Below the pieces are notes generated by a model. The model ran no database searches, was not told the DNA's origin, and saw nothing but the letters and a program-made list of their open reading frames with translations. Made by a program: the position numbers and the translations under genes. Of a DNA stretch of 23,764 nucleotides, positions 23,276-23,764 are shown piece by piece (position 1 is the stretch's first letter; the number at the start of each line of letters is the position of its first letter). The DNA is from Betaproteobacteria bacterium. GTDB lineage: Bacteria; Pseudomonadota; Gammaproteobacteria; Burkholderiales; Casimicrobiaceae. The stretch covers positions 1 through 23,764 of the forward strand of contig JANXZT010000176.1 in NCBI GenBank assembly GCA_025355395.1, read 5' to 3'.

Positions 23276-23764
23276 TTGGCAAGTTTCGACGAGATTAACG
23301 AACATTCCTCCTGGGAGCTTTGCCGGACTGCGCAAGATGCGGCTGCGGTTGCAGCGGCGCTTCGAGCCTATGCGACCGGCGCATATCGAAAGGAATGGTC
23401 GGCTGCGGGCATCTCCGCCGCCGACATCAAGGCAGAAGCATGGGCAAGCCTCCCCATGCTGTCGAAGGAAGTGCTCGTCGAATCTACCCGGCATGCGCCG
23501 CCTTACGGCGACCGGCTCGGTGTTCCGCGCGAGATCATCGCCCATGTTTTCGCGGCACCGGGTCCGTTCTACATGCCTTTCACGGCCAAAGACATCGATC
23601 ACATCGTTGCCTCGTTCGCCAAGGCGCTCGCTGGCTGCGGGTTCCAGTCTGGAGACCTCGTCGATCAGACGACGATGTACAACTGGGTTATCGCCGCCAC
23701 CGCACTCGATCGCGCGCTGCGCAATCTCGGCTGTGGCGTGATACCTGGCGGCGTTGGTCAATCA
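23276..23764 (+). CDS. Phenylacetate-CoA-ligase-like (PaaK-type) protein, partial, 3' end off the window
   Basis: The frame starting at the TTG at 23276 stays open to the window edge (163 residues). ELCRTAQDAAAVAAALRAYA, SLPMLSKEVLVES (58-70), a central segment AAPGPFYMPFTAKDID (93-108) and the helix-strand LDRALRNLGCGVIPGGVGQS follow the order of PaaK-type acyl-CoA ligases, which adenylate a carboxylic acid and join it to CoA. In normal PaaK proteins the segment after HVFA is the phosphate-binding loop SSGTTGKPT; here it is APGPFYMPF, so ATP binding or adenylation may be altered. TTG is the first start after an in-frame stop at 23267, with GGTGA 6-7 bases upstream; the first in-frame ATG is at residue 61. 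The call would be firmer with the C-terminal half. Confidence 0.7.
   Translation, partial: MASFDEINEHSSWELCRTAQDAAAVAAALRAYATGAYRKEWSAAGISAADIKAEAWASLPMLSKEVLVESTRHAPPYGDRLGVPREIIAHVFAAPGPFYMPFTAKDIDHIVASFAKALAGCGFQSGDLVDQTTMYNWVIAATALDRALRNLGCGVIPGGVGQS

Overview
The window looks like a catabolic (accessory) region from a high-GC proteobacterium. A Burkholderiales origin is my best guess. It rests on gene style (LivFHM transporter with tandem intergenic repeats, AMACR and PDR/VanB-type reductase, DUF2889, DUF3096) and on a 72-base repeat unit at 14371-14520 that resembles intergenic repeats I associate with Comamonadaceae and relatives. No marker gene here fixes the taxon.

Layout. Positions 1-3620 are a mosaic: a cut-off DUF3096-type membrane peptide, a broken type ISP restriction enzyme start, a RidA-like protein, a DUF2306 membrane protein, a secreted cupin and the 3' end of an IS5-family transposase. 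From 3870 the window is almost continuous catabolic genes. On the plus strand lies an alpha-methylacyl-CoA racemase (3870-5000). A flavin/iron-sulfur reductase on the minus strand (5242-6204) is divergent from a plus-strand operon (6292-12156) of two thiolase-fold proteins, a DUF35 OB-fold protein, a cyclase-family hydrolase and two acyl-CoA dehydrogenases, ending in a truncated SDR remnant. A minus-strand operon (17607 down to 12759) encodes a branched-chain-amino-acid-type ABC transporter (binding protein, LivF, LivH, LivM) and a DUF2889 protein. It is divergent from a flavin monooxygenase plus MaoC-fold protein (17919-20256). Then come a cytochrome P450 and its ferredoxin (20516-21966), a TetR regulator on the minus strand (22079-22741) and the start of a phenylacetate-CoA-ligase-like gene (23276 to the edge).

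How the genes may work together. The content is that of a pathway for a branched or cyclic hydrophobic acid, such as an isoprenoid, steroid-like side chain or 2-aryl/alkyl-propionate: uptake (ABC transporter), hydroxylation or oxygen insertion (P450/ferredoxin/reductase, flavin monooxygenase), CoA activation (ligase), C2 epimerisation (racemase), dehydrogenation (acyl-CoA dehydrogenase pair), hydration (MaoC fold) and C-C cleavage (thiolase-fold plus DUF35, possibly a retro-aldolase). The substrate cannot be read from sequence.

The strongest new signal is regulatory. Five copies of an 18-base palindrome, RTCAAC-N6-GTTGAY (one copy differs at the last base), sit in the control regions of all the main transcription units at 6233, 17722, 17811, 20425 and 22959. 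In four of them the right or left arm forms the -35 hexamer of a plausible sigma-70 promoter. This suggests one regulon, most simply repressed by the TetR protein encoded in the window. Several enzymes (second thiolase-fold protein, DUF35, MaoC) lack residues normally needed for catalysis or zinc binding, which suggests heteromeric or altered chemistry.
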